Assembly: GCA_940671915.1 (NCBI GenBank)
Contig: CALNVZ010000649.1
Span: 1,425,652 to 1,489,651, forward strand
Direction of reading: 5' to 3'
Source: Paracentrotus lividus
Taxonomy: Eukaryota; Echinodermata; Echinoidea; Camarodonta; Echinidae
DNA: 64,000 nt
Shown: piece after piece, positions 34,660 through 46,261 of the stretch
Numbering within the stretch: position 1 is the first letter of the stretch
Layout of the letters: each line of letters begins with the position of its first letter
The notes under the pieces: generated by a model
Told to the model about the DNA's origin: nothing
What the model saw: the letters and a program-made list of their open reading frames with translations, nothing else
Databases searched by the model: none
Made by a program: the position numbers and the translations under genes

Positions 34660-34791
34660 GTCGGTGTTGACTGGACTATTCCCACCGACGTCTGGGACGG
34701 CCAAGATTTACGGGCAGGATATCCGCACAGACATGACGGCCATTAGGAAGAGCCTTGGAATGTGCCCTCAACACAATGCCCTCTTTGACAA
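34660..34791 (+). CDS. ABCA2: ABCA2-like exon 20, NBD1 Q-loop
   Basis: Reads [20 protein letters not shown] then [28 protein letters not shown] carries the Q-loop glutamine. One base in, two out (AA/GTAAGG). Confidence 0.98.
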
Positions 34792-35404
34792 GTAAGGAGT
34801 AAAAGGAATATTCAGGATTATTCATTTGAAATTTATGAAGAACTTATGCATATGATGTCATAATCTCATAGCGCCCTCCCTCAGAGGATATACAGTACCG
34901 CCTGAGATCAATGTTACAGTTGATTGCAATCAAATGACATCGTCCTTATTCATTTTGATTTTGATTGCAATCTGCATAAATGGAGTTGTCAGAGATGCTT
35001 CAGCTGCAGAACACAACGTGTGCAAGGCAATGGCCTCGGGGCTCTAAGATGATGGCGTCAATGAATAGGGTCTATTATATTCTGATATTTTATTAAATAC
35101 ATGTACATGACATAAACCAAGATTTTGAAAGCAAAAAAACCTTTGCGATATTGGAAACTTTTGATACTGTTCATACATTTGTACCTTTTGCAAATAAAAG
35201 AGTACTGATGTCATTTGTAACATATTTCACCAAGGTTTGCAATCTGAAACAACTTGGACTGCCTCACAATGTAAAAGATTTGAATATCAAATTGTCCTGA
35301 TGATGCCTGTATCTTCTAATTGCCTTAAAAGTTTATGCAGGAAGCACCAGATTCCAGTCATGTTAAGCAAACAATGTTTAATTATCATTATACTTTTTCT
35401 GCAG
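34792..35404. other. Intron 20, nothing specific
   Basis: No repeat family or exon recognised. Confidence 0.6.
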
Positions 35405-35485
35405 GTTAACAGTTGAAGACCATGTCTGGTTTTATGCTCAGCTGAAAGGAAAACCAAAATGGCAGATCAAAGCTGAAACTGACAA
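35405..35485 (+). CDS. ABCA2: ABCA2-like exon 21, NBD1
   Basis: Reads LTVEDHVWFYAQLKGKPKWQ IKAETD, matching ABCA2 LTVEEHLWFYSRLK. One base in, two out before GTAAGA. Confidence 0.97.
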
Positions 35486-35499
35486 GTAAGAACAGGATA

Positions 35500-35590
35500 T
35501 TCATGGTGATGATGATGATGATGATGATGATGATGGTGGCGGTGGTGGTGGTGGTGGTGGTGGCGATGGCGGCGGAGGCGGCGGTGGTGG

Positions 35591-35648
<58 letters not shown>

Positions 35649-35805
35649 AGTGGTAATGATAATGATGATGATGTTAATAATTATGGTGATGATGGTGTTG
35701 ATAGTGATGATGATGGTGGTTATAGTGGTGAAGAAGATGATGATGATGATGATGATAATGATGATTATAGTGGTGATGATGTTAATGATATTGATGATGT
35801 TGAAT
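35500..35805. repeat. (GAT/GGT)n trinucleotide microsatellite
   Basis: Nearly uninterrupted GAT and GGT triplets for about 300 bp right behind the exon 21 donor. It creates poly-Met and poly-Ile open frames that are not genes. Confidence 0.95.
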
Positions 35806-36165
35806 GATACAGGAATGTCATTGAAAAACATCCCTCAGGTGCTGAAATATGTTTTATAGCATTAGTCACTCATTGGATTCGACTACATGCAAGTCCAAGA
35901 GTTTTCCTATGCTCACTTAAATATACTAGACTAAGTATAAATGGAAACTGCCAATCACAAAAAATATCTTATTACAGGTAAAACGAATGCAACCTCTGAC
36001 GATACATGTATATATTGTGCAGATCCTTTACATTTACTTAGTATTTGATAATGAAATCTGTAATAAGAGCACTTTTTTCATTAAAGAAATATAACTGTTA
36101 ATTCTTTTCTTCTGTTCAAGTTTGGCTGTTTGACATTTTGAAAACATAACATTTTTTGCATCTAG

Positions 36166-36362
36166 ACTTATCAGTGACATTGGTCTGACCCACAAGAGAA
36201 AGACGGCTGTACATCGCTTGTCTGGAGGAATGAAACGTCGTCTCTCGGTTGCCATTGCCTTCGTAGGAAATTCTCGTACCGTGATCTTAGATGAACCGAC
36301 TGCTGGGGTTGATCCGTGTGCCAGAAGAGCTATCTGGGACCTGCTTCTCAAATACAAGCACG
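36166..36362 (+). CDS. ABCA2: ABCA2-like exon 22, NBD1 signature and Walker B
   Basis: Reads [34 protein letters not shown] and [29 protein letters not shown] is the ABC signature; [11 protein letters not shown] holds Walker B and the catalytic glutamate. One base in, one out before GTAATA. Confidence 0.98.
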
Positions 36363-36541
36363 GTAATAATTAAGCATTTTTTAATTAACTGTGTTTCATT
36401 TCTCTGTATCATGTTTTTGTATTTTCCCCTTTACAATATAGATCTCAATTACTTTCAGTATTTTTTTATAACATTGTCTTTAATTTCTTCTTTTTGTTCC
36501 TTCTACTTGTGCTTGTTGAGTACATATCTCTTTCATATCAG

Positions 36542-36750
36542 GTCGTACTATCCTTCTATTCACCCATCACATGGACGAGGTAGATTTCCTTGGTGATCAT
36601 ATAGCAGGCACCTCTCATCATTTATTGACTGTTCATTTTATATTCCTTCTTTAATTCCATGTGATACTATCCTTCTATCCACCCGTCACATGGACGCAGC
36701 AGATTTTCTTTGTGATTATATACCAGTCATCTCTCATCTTAGATCGACTG
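36542..36750 (+). pseudogene. Two upstream copies of the exon 23 5' part
   Basis: Copy 1 (36542) keeps an acceptor and reads GRTILLFTHHMDEVDFLGDH before diverging; copy 2 (about 36659) reads TACTATCCTTCTATCCACCC with acceptor lost and D-to-N type changes. Both end near the ATCTCTCAT words; exon 23 follows at 36780. Confidence 0.88.
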
Positions 36751-36779
36751 TTCATCTTGTATTCCTTCTTTCATTCCAG

Positions 36780-36974
36780 GTCGTACTATCCTTCTATCCA
36801 CTCATCACATGGACGAGGCAGATTTTCTTGGTGATCGTATAGCGGTCATCTCTCATGGTCAAGTGAAGTGCACTGGGTCGTCACTGTACCTCAAGACAAC
36901 GTATGGAGATGGCTATCACCTCACTGTGGTCAAGAAACCTGTAGGACCACAGAGGCAAAGCAGTATTGAATCAG
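36780..36974 (+). CDS. ABCA2: ABCA2-like exon 23, NBD1 H-loop
   Basis: Reads [40 protein letters not shown], near-identical to ABCA2 [27 protein letters not shown] holds the switch histidine. Phase 1 in and out, donor GTAAAA. Confidence 0.98.
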
Positions 36975-37432
36975 GTAAAACAATTATTCCATGGAACACT
37001 TGTAAAAATTGACCATGTATAGAGATGCTTTCCTATACGGCTTGTGGTGTTTGAATAATTTGTCCTTTTGTATTCAATGTAATATTTTTAGGATTAGTAG
37101 TATAAGTTCAAGTATATCTAAACGTATTTTGAATTCATTATAATAACATGATTTAAATGGATAAAGTTATTTGTGGAGGTTTGCAGAAATCTGAGCTTTG
37201 AGGCAATAATGTGTCAAGATTAAACTCTGAAAATCTTATTTTTTTAAGTATCATTACATGCTACGCAATAGTCATCAATATTGCAGCAGTTAAGCAACCG
37301 ATTAGCTTCAAAATCACAGGCGATTCCTGTCTGACCTAAAGGTTTGCAATTATGATTACAGCATGAGCTCAAAGAGAAAAACATTTTTTTTTTAGATCCT
37401 TAATAAAGTTCAACAATCCCTTTAATTGGCAG

Positions 37433-37714
37433 ATGATGGCCTTGGGACATCATTCCGCACCCTCTGTACCGAGAGCAACGTCACCAAGTTTGTCCAGGAC
37501 CTGGTCCCTGGAGCCTGTCTCACCAACCAGAACCTGAGGGAGCTGTCCTACACTCTACCTTTTGATAGCGTAGCCTTTGGTCACTTCCCCAAGCTCTTCA
37601 CGGCACTCGACCAGAAGAAGGAGAAGTTGTACATTTCCAGCTATGGATTGAGGGATACGACGCTGGAAGAGGTGTTTCTGAAGGTCGCAGAGGATACTGG
37701 CGCCAACAGACAAG
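37433..37714 (+). CDS. ABCA2: ABCA2-like exon 24, regulatory region after NBD1
   Basis: Reads DGLGTSFRTLCTESNVTKFV, LRELSYTLPFDSVAFGHFPK and SSYGLRDTTLEEVFLKVAED. The last motif is the subfamily-A TTLEEVFLKV segment. Phase 1 in and out before GTATGA. Confidence 0.97.
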
Positions 37715-37744
37715 GTATGATAGATTGTTTGATGATTGGTTAAT

Positions 37745-38045
37745 AGCTGTATCTGTCCAGCTATGGCTTGAGGGACACGACTCTGGAAGAAGTGTTCCTG
37801 GATGTTGCAGAGAATACTGGAGCTAACAGACAAGGTATGACAGATTGATTGAAGATTGGTTGATAGTTGATTCTGTCCAGTTACAACCTGAGGTACACTA
37901 CACTGGAAGAGGTGTTTCTCAAGGTGACAAAGAACACTGGAGTTAACACAATGGTTAAATTGATGATTGTTTAATAGTTGTGTCCGTCCAGTTATGGATT
38001 GAGGGACACAAATCTGGAAGAGGTGTTTCTCCAGCTGACCCATAG
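37745..38045 (+). pseudogene. Three downstream copies of the exon 24 3' end
   Basis: Copies near 37751, 37873 and 37986 each repeat GTCCAG-TA-GG-TTGAGG to CTGGAAGA-GTGTT. The first (to 37835) keeps GACAAG/GTATGA; the others lose the donor. Spacing about 115-125 bp. In the phase set by exon 24 the first copy would stop quickly, so it is not a usable alternative exon. Confidence 0.88.
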
Positions 38046-38414
38046 CACGCGCTCTCTAGATGCTAAAGGGTTAATAACGAGTTCATAAAAATAGGAATAA
38101 TTATGAATAATCTTCTTCATCTCGAGTCTTTTCTCTCATTGTTCTGTTTAATTTTATCATTATGTATTTACATTTGAAAGATCAAAGGTTTGTTTCTTAG
38201 AGGAATTAAAATCTGAAACTGAATTTGAGTTTGAATTTGAGTCTGATCATTAAGTACTGAATGCAGGCAATCCCATTAGGCAAAAGAATAGTAAGATCAG
38301 CTAGGGAACAGGGGTTAGGCAGAAGAGGGCATTGTAGAAGGTGGCTCATGGTCTCCTCCTCTTTGCATTGGCATACTAGCTGTCCTTTAGTGTTGATGCC
38401 CCCATTTAAAGCAG

Positions 38415-38775
38415 GAGCGAACAGACCTAAAGTGTCATTGACTATGTGTTATAAATAGTCTTAAAATATACCTTTGGAATATTAATGGTAAAGGGTATAA
38501 ATTGGCCTTAAATTTATTTTTATAGGGAAACTAGAATGTTTTTATGGGAAAATTACTTTGTTTGCTTCCTGGTATTATTATTGCAGTATGAATGTATCGA
38601 GTAGAGAATTAGTGTTATATCATTCAAGGGGGTCTATATAATAAGACTACACTGCTCAGAACGTTGCATTATGGGTTAGGAACCAGGGCAGATTTCAGTA
38701 GTTGAGGACTCGAAGTTGTGCCATACAATGCTGCTGGTTCGTAATGGCTTATAATTATGATTTTCTTTATTGGAT
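38415..38775. repeat. Dispersed repeat, copy 1
   Basis: Shares CATTGACT-TGTGTTATAAAT, ATAAGACTACACT, GTTGCATT-TGGGTTAGGAA and GTAGTTGAGGACT with 55430-55815, same orientation. No coding content. Confidence 0.8.
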
Positions 38776-38788
38776 TATTCCATTCCAG

Positions 38789-38879
38789 ATGTACCATCGA
38801 GGAGCATTACATCATCCGGATTTGGAAGCTTGTCAGAATCTCATGAAACTCAATGCAGCTCAGGATCTAATACATTCAG
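38789..38879 (+). CDS. ABCA2: ABCA2-like exon 25, cytosolic linker
   Basis: Reads VPSRSITSSGFGSLSESHET QCSSGSNTF; Ser-rich, low conservation, like the ABCA2 linker after NBD1. Phase 1 in, two bases out before GTAAGT. Both junction phases fit. Confidence 0.85.
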
Positions 38880-39607
38880 GTAAGTGCAAGCAATGAGGAA
38901 TAATAACAGCCAGAAACAAAGGGGATATTCCCCAGGGAGTGGAGATGTTATGCATTCTGTGTGCATAATTGTATCCAAAGAGCGGGTCATTGATGTCACT
39001 GAAGCTCCTTTAGGCTTTAATTGGTATTAAAGGTATTGCAGATTATCTGTTATTATCAAAGGTTAAAAAAAAGAAAGAATCCTTTGTTTTCTGGTTTCAA
39101 ATGTGTCTTAAACCAACATCTACATGTACATTTAACTTAAAAATCTGTAAGACTTGACCAAGATTCTTTTAAACTGGCTCTGATCTGTGCTAGTATGTAG
39201 GTGAAAGCATCGAGATGACAGTGAACGTTACCACTCCACTCCTGTATTTGGGTAACAATAAGTTGACACTAAGCTTGGCATAGCCAGGTAGTAACTACGT
39301 AGTTGACACCAACACTAAACATTTTAATAGAAACATTAACTGAATATTGTAAAAGTGCTTTACAGTTTTATGTGGAATTTTTGTGATGATTTTTTTTTTC
39401 ATGAATTTCGTTAATAAGACTACATGTTTTTCTTGTGGCGATTTTCACTTTAATGTCAGGCTATTTATAGCAATGAAAACATTTTAAAAATTGTGAAATT
39501 AAGCTATCTGAAATTTCCACTCGGTCCAAAATCGGAAAATATTAGCTTCTATAGTATATTAAAGACTATACGGGTATATGATGAATTTTATTTGTGTTCT
39601 TTTGCAG

Positions 39608-39885
39608 AAACCAATCATCATCAATGTCTTCATCTTCATCATCATCATCCTCATCGGGGCGATTCTCATCGCCATCAACAGGCGAAATGGAGAACAATGA
39701 AACCGAAACTGGAGAGACAGAAGGAGCAGGAGGAGGAGGAGGGGGAGGAGGAGGAGGTACATTCACCAAGTTGTGGAGGAGAAGAAGAGGAAGAAATGGA
39801 GGAAGGAGCAGTGGAGCGGGAGATGTGCCTCTGATCGCTGTCAATGAAGAGACAAGTAACCATGGGAACACTACTACACAAGATG
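39608..39885 (+). CDS. ABCA2: ABCA2-like exon 26, poly-Ser/poly-Gly linker
   Basis: After TTTTGCAG reads NQSSSM then a run of ten Ser, GRFSSPSTGEMENNETETGE, ten Gly, TFTKLWRRRRGRNGG and DVPLIAVNEETSNHGNTTTQ. One base in, one out at G/GTACTG. The triplet-repeat coding (TCA, GGA) suggests length variation. Function of the runs is unknown; the region corresponds to the variable linker of ABCA2. Confidence 0.85.
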
Positions 39886-40421
39886 GTACTGTTTACTATT
39901 TTTTGTTTTATTATTATTATGAAGTGAATTACTTATTCATATTTATCAACAACAAGTTAATGCTAGCATTTAAATATTTCATACAGAATTTGAAAATAAT
40001 TGTGTTTGTGAAAAAATGTTTCCACAAATCTTAAATAATATGTTGATCCCTGTAGATCACCTGGTTAAGATCAAAGTGAAGCAGCTCAACAATTTGTATC
40101 TGTAATAGCATCAAATACAATTATATGGGTATTTTCCTGGAATTTTCATAGATATATGTGTAATTGCTATATTTCGTGATTTCGGACTACAGTGTAGTGA
40201 GGGAAATTTGCAAGCGAACAATTTTGCAATTTTAGTTATCTTTTCATTACTGTAAGTATATGTAGCCCGATATGGAGTGGACATTTGTGCGAAGACGGAC
40301 TCGGAATATTAAAAAAAATATAACCCCTGCGAAATATATGGCTTATGAAATAATATGCATCAGTGTACGTGTAATGGTATTAAGAGAAGTCTTCCTTTTT
40401 ATCACAATCTAATTTGCATAG

Positions 40422-40679
40422 ATGCAGCCCAGTTGGGTAACAGCATCAATTTCACCAAGCAAACGGGCATCCTCCACCAGCTAGTCGTCTTCATAGCGCT
40501 CCTCAAGAAGAGATTGCATCATGTCAAGAGGAACCGCAAGGGACTCTTCTCCCAGTTGCTCCTCCCGGCTTTCTTCGTTACCATAGCGATGACCGTTGCG
40601 CTCTCAGCTCCTCATATCGGTGATCTTCCTCCTCTCATCCTGTCCCCGTCTCAATATCACCCCTTTGAGTATCCAGAAG
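40422..40679 (+). CDS. ABCA2: ABCA2-like exon 27, first helix of membrane domain 2
   Basis: Reads [20 protein letters not shown] then [20 protein letters not shown] and [15 protein letters not shown]. The last motif is nearly unchanged from ABCA2 IGDLPPLVLSPSQYH and decides the subfamily member. Phase 1 in and out (donor GTGATT). Confidence 0.98.
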
Positions 40680-40992
40680 GTGATTATTATACAGATATTT
40701 ATTGTCTTGAGGTTTAATATTATATAAATAGTGTACAATCTATCGCGCAATATGCTGGATTATAAGTACGACAAATACTAAATTATCCCGAAAGCAGTCA
40801 AGGGATATGACCACGGGACTATGACACTTCTACGAGGGCAAAAGGGTTAATGTGAAGTACAAAAATAAAGTAAAATATATTTACATATTAAATATATTCA
40901 GCCAAAAAGAACCCAACCAAATGTTGTAATTGAACCATCAAATAGCCTGCGGTTGTTTTTAATTGCCAAATATTTGTATTTTCTCTTCTCAG

Positions 40993-41319
40993 GGAATTTC
41001 ATCCCATACACGGACGAGGCTCTTAACGACAGACGAAGCTACCGTATCTACCACTCCAAGTGCGGGGACGCTGGGCCGCAACAGCTAACCGAGACGTTCA
41101 AGTTCCCCGCCGGCATCGGGGCCAGCTGCATCTTGAAGACACCGTTCAACGGCACCCTGGACCAGCTGGTAGAGTCTGCTAACTACACCCACAGTGTGGG
41201 CTTGACGGGACAGTATTATGACCACATGTGTGAGGAGTCGTTCACGAAAGGGAGACCGCTCTCGAACTACGTCCCCACCCCGCCCAGCTCCAACCCGCAT
41301 GAAGAGGAAGAGATAGACG
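40993..41319 (+). CDS. ABCA2: ABCA2-like exon 28, extracellular domain 2
   Basis: Reads NFIPYTDEALNDRRSYRIYH, GPQQLTETFKFPAGIGASCI and FTKGRPLSNYVPTPPSSNPH, following ABCA2 GNFIPYANEE..., GVGATCVLK and LSNFVPPPPS. GC-rich in third positions compared with introns. Phase 1 in and out before GTGAGA. Confidence 0.97.
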
Positions 41320-42059
41320 GTGAGAATATGTCTTCTCTTTTTTTTTTTATCCTGGCTGTAATATTCTGAAAAAAACATCTGACCAATAAAAAAAAAAAAA
41401 GAACACAATAAGACAAATGAACAACAGAAAAAAAATGAAGAAAAAAGGTAGGAATTTAAGAAAGAGGACTCAAAAAGAAGAAGATGAAGAAAATGAAGAA
41501 AATTTATCCAGTTCATTTACTGTCTTCATATGCCTGGAAATGGAGCACATGTATAAATGAATGGATATCAAATAAACTTAATTTGTTATTTAATCCTTTT
41601 TGCATTGTTTATTTGATTTTAGATATCAAAAAGATTTAAGACGTGCAAAACTAATCCCCTCCCCTCACTTTAATCATGATATAAGAAAAATCCAAGCAAT
41701 GTCCTTGTAAAGAACCCAGAATATTTCATACAGAATCTTCATTGAATGCTTGGTTTGAGTGTATTAGCATCTTGTGAATTTCAATAGATATATTAACTAT
41801 TTGACATGAATGCACCCCTAACCCATTGTTTATAGCTTTTATCCATATAAGCATGGCTGTTTGCTATTATAATTTTGAAGCATAATGTTGTACATTATAC
41901 AAAATACTATACAAGCAGAATTGCTGTTAGGCATGTATGTTGAAGTTTATAATGAATGAAGATTGTCGTGATAATTTAATGTAGGTAATGCATGATATGT
42001 TTTACTTTTGCATTTCGCAAGAAATGGCAGTGTATTGACCATCCCTTTAACAGCATCCA

Positions 42060-42468
42060 ATGTCCTCAAAATATATATCCAACTCTTCCCTTACCCTTTC
42101 TCCTCCACTTATTACTCCTCCTTCCCCCTTTACCCCATCTCCTATTATTCCTTCTTTCTTGTCCCCTTATTCTCTTCTTCAACTTTGTTATTTTTTCCCT
42201 TCATCCTTTTACTCTTCCTTCTCTTTCACCTGTTCTTTGTGCCATCTTTTCACCATTTTCCCATTCGTACTTCCTCCCTCCCATTCTCTCTTCCCTTCTC
42301 CTTTCTTCATTCACTATCCTTCCTCTTCCTTTGTGTCTTTCTCCTTCTTCCTTCGTCCTCTCTCTCTATGTCTCTCTCCTTCTTCCGTCCTCCCTTGTCT
42401 CTTCTGACTTCTCCATCCTTATTCCTACACTTCTATCATTTACTCTTTCTTTCTCTCTTTCTCACTCA

Positions 42469-42545
<77 letters not shown>

Positions 42546-42730
42546 CTCTCTCTCTCTCTTTGTCACTCTTTATCTTTGGCCCTCCCTTGTCCCCATCCTT
42601 ATTCCAACCCTCCTGCCACTTTCACCCCGTCCCTGCAGTGCTCCCACCCCTGCCCCCCCCCTCTTTCCCTGCTTCTCGCCCCATGTCCTATTAATCCATT
42701 TCTTTTGTTCTGAATGCCCCTGGCAAGAAC
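42060..42730. repeat. Pyrimidine tract with (CT)n
   Basis: About 650 bp of almost pure C/T on the plus strand, with an uninterrupted (CT)n core at about 42470-42545. Two long overlapping open frames here are artefacts of composition. Confidence 0.92.
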
Positions 42731-42790
42731 GTGAGTAATCATCATTATACCTTTTTGTTTTTAATTTTGCATCTCCTTTGCTTTATCTAG

Positions 42791-42799
42791 ATGAGAACA
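42791..42799 (+). CDS. Candidate 9-nt microexon
   Basis: GCTTTATCTAG/ATGAGAACA/GTAAGTACG: strong acceptor, strong donor, 9 nt between, phase 1 to phase 1, adding three residues (D-E-N type) between exons 28 and 29 without breaking frame. Chance pairing of splice sites cannot be excluded. Confidence 0.25.
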
Positions 42800-44208
42800 G
42801 TAAGTACGGTTTGATGTCTAAAATCACCCTCAAGTTGTCATGCACATCTGCAATCAATCTCTTTATATAAAACGACTGCTCCACCATACCTCCAATTAAT
42901 TAATTATCGTGGGAGAGTGGGCAAAAAGTTACCCCTTGGAATTTTAATAGCATGCTTCTTACCCTACTTCTCTAATATTTGAAGTGTATCATATTTTTTT
43001 TTGCTTATCCCCTAATTGCCTCAAAAAAACATTATATTCAGACTTCATATTTTATCAAAGTGTTTTACCATTTTTTTCTCCTGTAAAATAGGGTGTGCCT
43101 GTAAAGTGCTTCATAAAATTTTTACACATAGTACATTGTATTTATTCAACACAGAAAACTCATTAAATGCAACTTCACACAATTGTCTATTATCCAAAAA
43201 GAATTCGGTATTACTTGTTTTCTCAAACACTTTTTTTTTTCTTTTCCCCACTTTTTTTTAAATAGCATGCAGCTTATATATGAGAAAATTTATATGCTTA
43301 ATGAATAAAATCATGGGACCCCACAAGTATTGGGAATGGTTTCATATTTGCTTTGCTCAAATTTTGATATCATTATGAAGCTTCATGTATGTGCTCCATC
43401 TACATCTAGATAAAACTGTTTTTACGCTTATTATATAATAAAATATTTAAGAGCTCAATGTATTTTAGGGATAAACTTAGTGTGTATATCTCTCTTTCTG
43501 CACTGTGTTATTTGCTGAACTAAACTAAATTTGTTTGAAGTGTCGCATGAGCTTATCAATACACTATCTCACCTGATAAAATACTAAAAAAAAGTCATAT
43601 TTTTTTAATGCTAAAGTTATTTTCCATTAACCTTACTTGTTATATCCTAAACCTGGGAGAGTGCTGGACGAAAACCATCAGAAACAGATCATTTACTGCA
43701 TACGTTAAATATTTTGCAATTGTTTTATTTTCGCAACTTACCGACCGCTTAAATTTTCACTTTCCGACATATCTGTACAAAGTGAATGTAATTTGAAAAT
43801 TAATCTTACAATTTACCAATTCTTTCATCCAACAGTCAAGAAGAAAAATTGTACTTGGTTTATTGCGTCCATATGTTGTTTTTGAATTTCATTATACATG
43901 AAGCAGTCTGGTGTAAAGAATGATTCCACTCAACGATTTACGCCTTTCTTTGTTATTTTGTAAAAGTTTATACCGGTACATTTTATTTATAGATGTACAT
44001 AAAATTATGCATTGGTGTGCATCAGAAATATCCTGTAGCAAAACTACGTTATTTAGATTGACTCAACTCTTCATCTAGCAATTTCTCTTTCATAATTTTG
44101 CAGAAGTGTCAAAGTTTGTCGCCTTTTTAAAATGTTATTTTCCTTTTCTTTTTGAAACACCTCAAGGCATCATTTCATTGATCCATGGCATACAGTTTTG
44201 CGCGATGT
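42800..44208. other. Intron 28 middle part, nothing specific
   Basis: AT-rich intron; no repeat or further exon recognised. Confidence 0.55.
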
Positions 44209-44458
44209 TTAACCCTATTCTTACCAGGCACTTTTTCCAAAAAACTGAATTCCCTCGCTTCATTTCAATTTTTCAAAAAGATAACTCAGTCAATACCCCT
44301 AGTGTTTGCATCCACGTGAAAACTACCGTTCCCAGCTTTACAACGGTATATACCTCAACAAGAGAGGGGGCTGTCTTGCAAAATGGCAGTAAAATCAGTT
44401 TCCCTGATCACCAGTGTTCTATGTTGCCAAAAGGCGACCATGGTAATGAGAGGGTTAA
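44209..44458. mobile_element. TTAA-flanked MITE, copy 2 (inverted relative of 28615-28862)
   Basis: Starts TTAACCCTATTCTTACCAGG, ends ACCATGGTAATGAGAGGGTT AA. The body is the reverse complement of the copy in intron 13. Confidence 0.88.
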
Positions 44459-45000
44459 AACGGTTCATCGCTGTTGTACATGTAGCTTATTTAGACTGCT
44501 ACATGAAGCTTACATTGTAGTCTTTGAATGCTTTTTTTTCATGAAGGTAATGATTTATTCATATATAATTGGGCCGAAGGACATACATGTACTATTGTCC
44601 TTAAAGAAATGATCTTAAAAGGGGCAGAGTATAATAATGTACATGTGCAATGTAGTTATCTCTTTTTCTCACCCTGTATAAGTTCGTATTTTGTCTTTTT
44701 CGCAAACAAGTAGTGTAAATGCACCGAATGATTTTCCTACATAATTTTGTCTTGCCAATAGGCTTGAAGTCTACACAGTCAGCACAGTCATTTACACAAG
44801 TATTTGAAAGTTACAATTGAATTGAAATTCTTTCCTGTTTGTCGATTTGTTATTGCCTTTTTTTTAAAACTTCACTTAAATCACTTCTCAAGAAAGTTGA
44901 TAGCTTTTACATTTAGCACTCTGACATATTTGTACAGTATAAAACTAATTTATTCAATATCACATAATTATCATTTACATGTAACAAGGGTTTATTGATA

Positions 45001-45127
45001 GACTTCTCAATGTCGCACATGCCCTGAGCATGATCTGACCAGTGAGGTGATGGGTAACGTACTGCACGCAATTAAGAATTTAAGTGCGACTCTAAGTCTA
45101 CTCAACTCTTTGTGAAACACCCCCCAG
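45001..45127. mobile_element. Partial foldback element (full copy at 54852-55069)
   Basis: Shares GAATTTAAGTGCGACTCTAAG and CTCTTTGTGAAACACCCCCC with the right half of the full element; the left arm is missing. Confidence 0.78.
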
Positions 45128-45154
45128 GTACAAGATTGTGAATATACATTTATA

Positions 45155-45709
45155 CAGTGCGTCCCAGATAAAAGTATACCCAACTTTGAGAGCCTCATAT
45201 TAAAATTGTATAACTTATGTGTGATTAATTTTAATTTCAATATAAATTATTATAATTTTAATTTCATGACAAAGAGTAACTCATATTCTATCTAATGATA
45301 CCAAAATCATACCGATACTGTCATGGATGACTGAACACTCAAGTGTTTAAAAACATTGGACAAAAGTGATCTGTACCAAGTTGTCTGAGAAGCAGCCCTG
45401 GCTTTCTGATCATTCATTGTTTGTTTGAGGTCAGCCTTCCTGAGTCCATTCATTATGCATAAAGTATAACTTGATCTATTGAAATGCAAGGGCTGCTTTT
45501 GCTTAAACTTGGGACAAGGCACTTTTTACGCTTGTTTTTTTTTAAAGCCCAACTGCTTAGTCATCCGTCACAACACAGGTATAAGTTTGGTACCATTGAA
45601 AAGAATATGAGTTGCTCTTCATCATGACATATATTTCAAAGTCACACAAGCTAGAATATTTTAATATGAGACTCTCAAAGTTGGGTATACTTTTTTCTGG
45701 GACGCACTG
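45155..45709. mobile_element. Mariner-like MITE with about 50-bp inverted ends and TA duplication
   Basis: Left CAGTGCGTCCCAGATAAAAG TATACCCAACTTTGAGAG; right CTCTCAAAGTTGGGTATACT TTTTTCTGGGACGCACTG. TA flanks each end. The CAGTGCGTCCC terminus is typical of mariner-derived MITEs. The 71-codon minus-strand frame inside shows no DDE transposase motif. Confidence 0.85.
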
Positions 45710-45781
45710 TATATTCATGTACTTCACAATATCATGGATGCAACTGTGTTAACTCCAATTCTCTCCTGTCACTAATTATAG

Positions 45782-45980
45782 AAGCCCATGGTGGGACTCA
45801 CATCAAGGAGGTGAAATGTTCTTGCTCCGAGGATCGTAAGAACTTCCAATGTCCCAAGAATGTCGGTACACCTGACCCACCGGTCCTGGAAGTGATTACA
45901 AGTGACCAGCTATTGGACGTCAGTGGCAGGAATCTATCTGAATACCTGCTCTATACAACAAACAAATTCAGACTCCATAG
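45782..45980 (+). CDS. ABCA2: ABCA2-like exon 29, extracellular domain 2
   Basis: Reads HIKEVKCSCSEDRKNFQCPK then VITSDQLLDVSGRNLSEYLL and TTNKFRLH, following ABCA2 RCTCSAQGTGFSCP and [21 protein letters not shown]. Cysteines are conserved. Phase 1 in, two bases out before GTAGGC. Confidence 0.97.
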
Positions 45981-45999
45981 GTAGGCATGGTTACAGCCC

Positions 46000-46194
46000 A
46001 ATAGTCCGTTGGGCCGATAGTCCGCAAGGCCAATACCAGGTTGCGATGGCCTTAGGACATTACGTCACAATATCCTAGGATCCCATTTTCCTCTATGCCC
46101 TAACCCTAAGTACACTAGGACACCGGGTCACGACCACCCTACACCAAGGTGTAGATGTCTATGGGCACTGCGGACTATCGGTCCAGCGGACTTA
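46000..46194. mobile_element. Inverted-repeat element behind exon 29
   Basis: Left ATAGTCCGTTGGGCCGATAG TCCGC, right GCGGACTATCGGTCCAGCGG ACTT. Starts 20 bp after the donor. Confidence 0.7.
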
Positions 46195-46261
46195 GGCAAT
46201 GGCCACAGTTACACTTAATTTGAAGGCATATTTTAAGCTGCCCTCGTTTCTACAAAAAACT

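Noticed and set aside
35406..35859. Long open frames rich in Met (plus strand) and Ile/Thr (minus strand)
   Set aside because: They are translations of a GAT/GGT trinucleotide repeat in an intron; no domain, no splice logic.
37745..37835. Copy of the exon 24 end as a mutually exclusive alternative exon
   Set aside because: Entering from exon 23 or 24 in the required phase via its only AG leads to an early stop.
41992..42738. 228- and 248-codon Ser/Leu/Pro-rich open frames
   Set aside because: Explained by a 650-bp pure pyrimidine tract with (CT)n, open in several frames at once.
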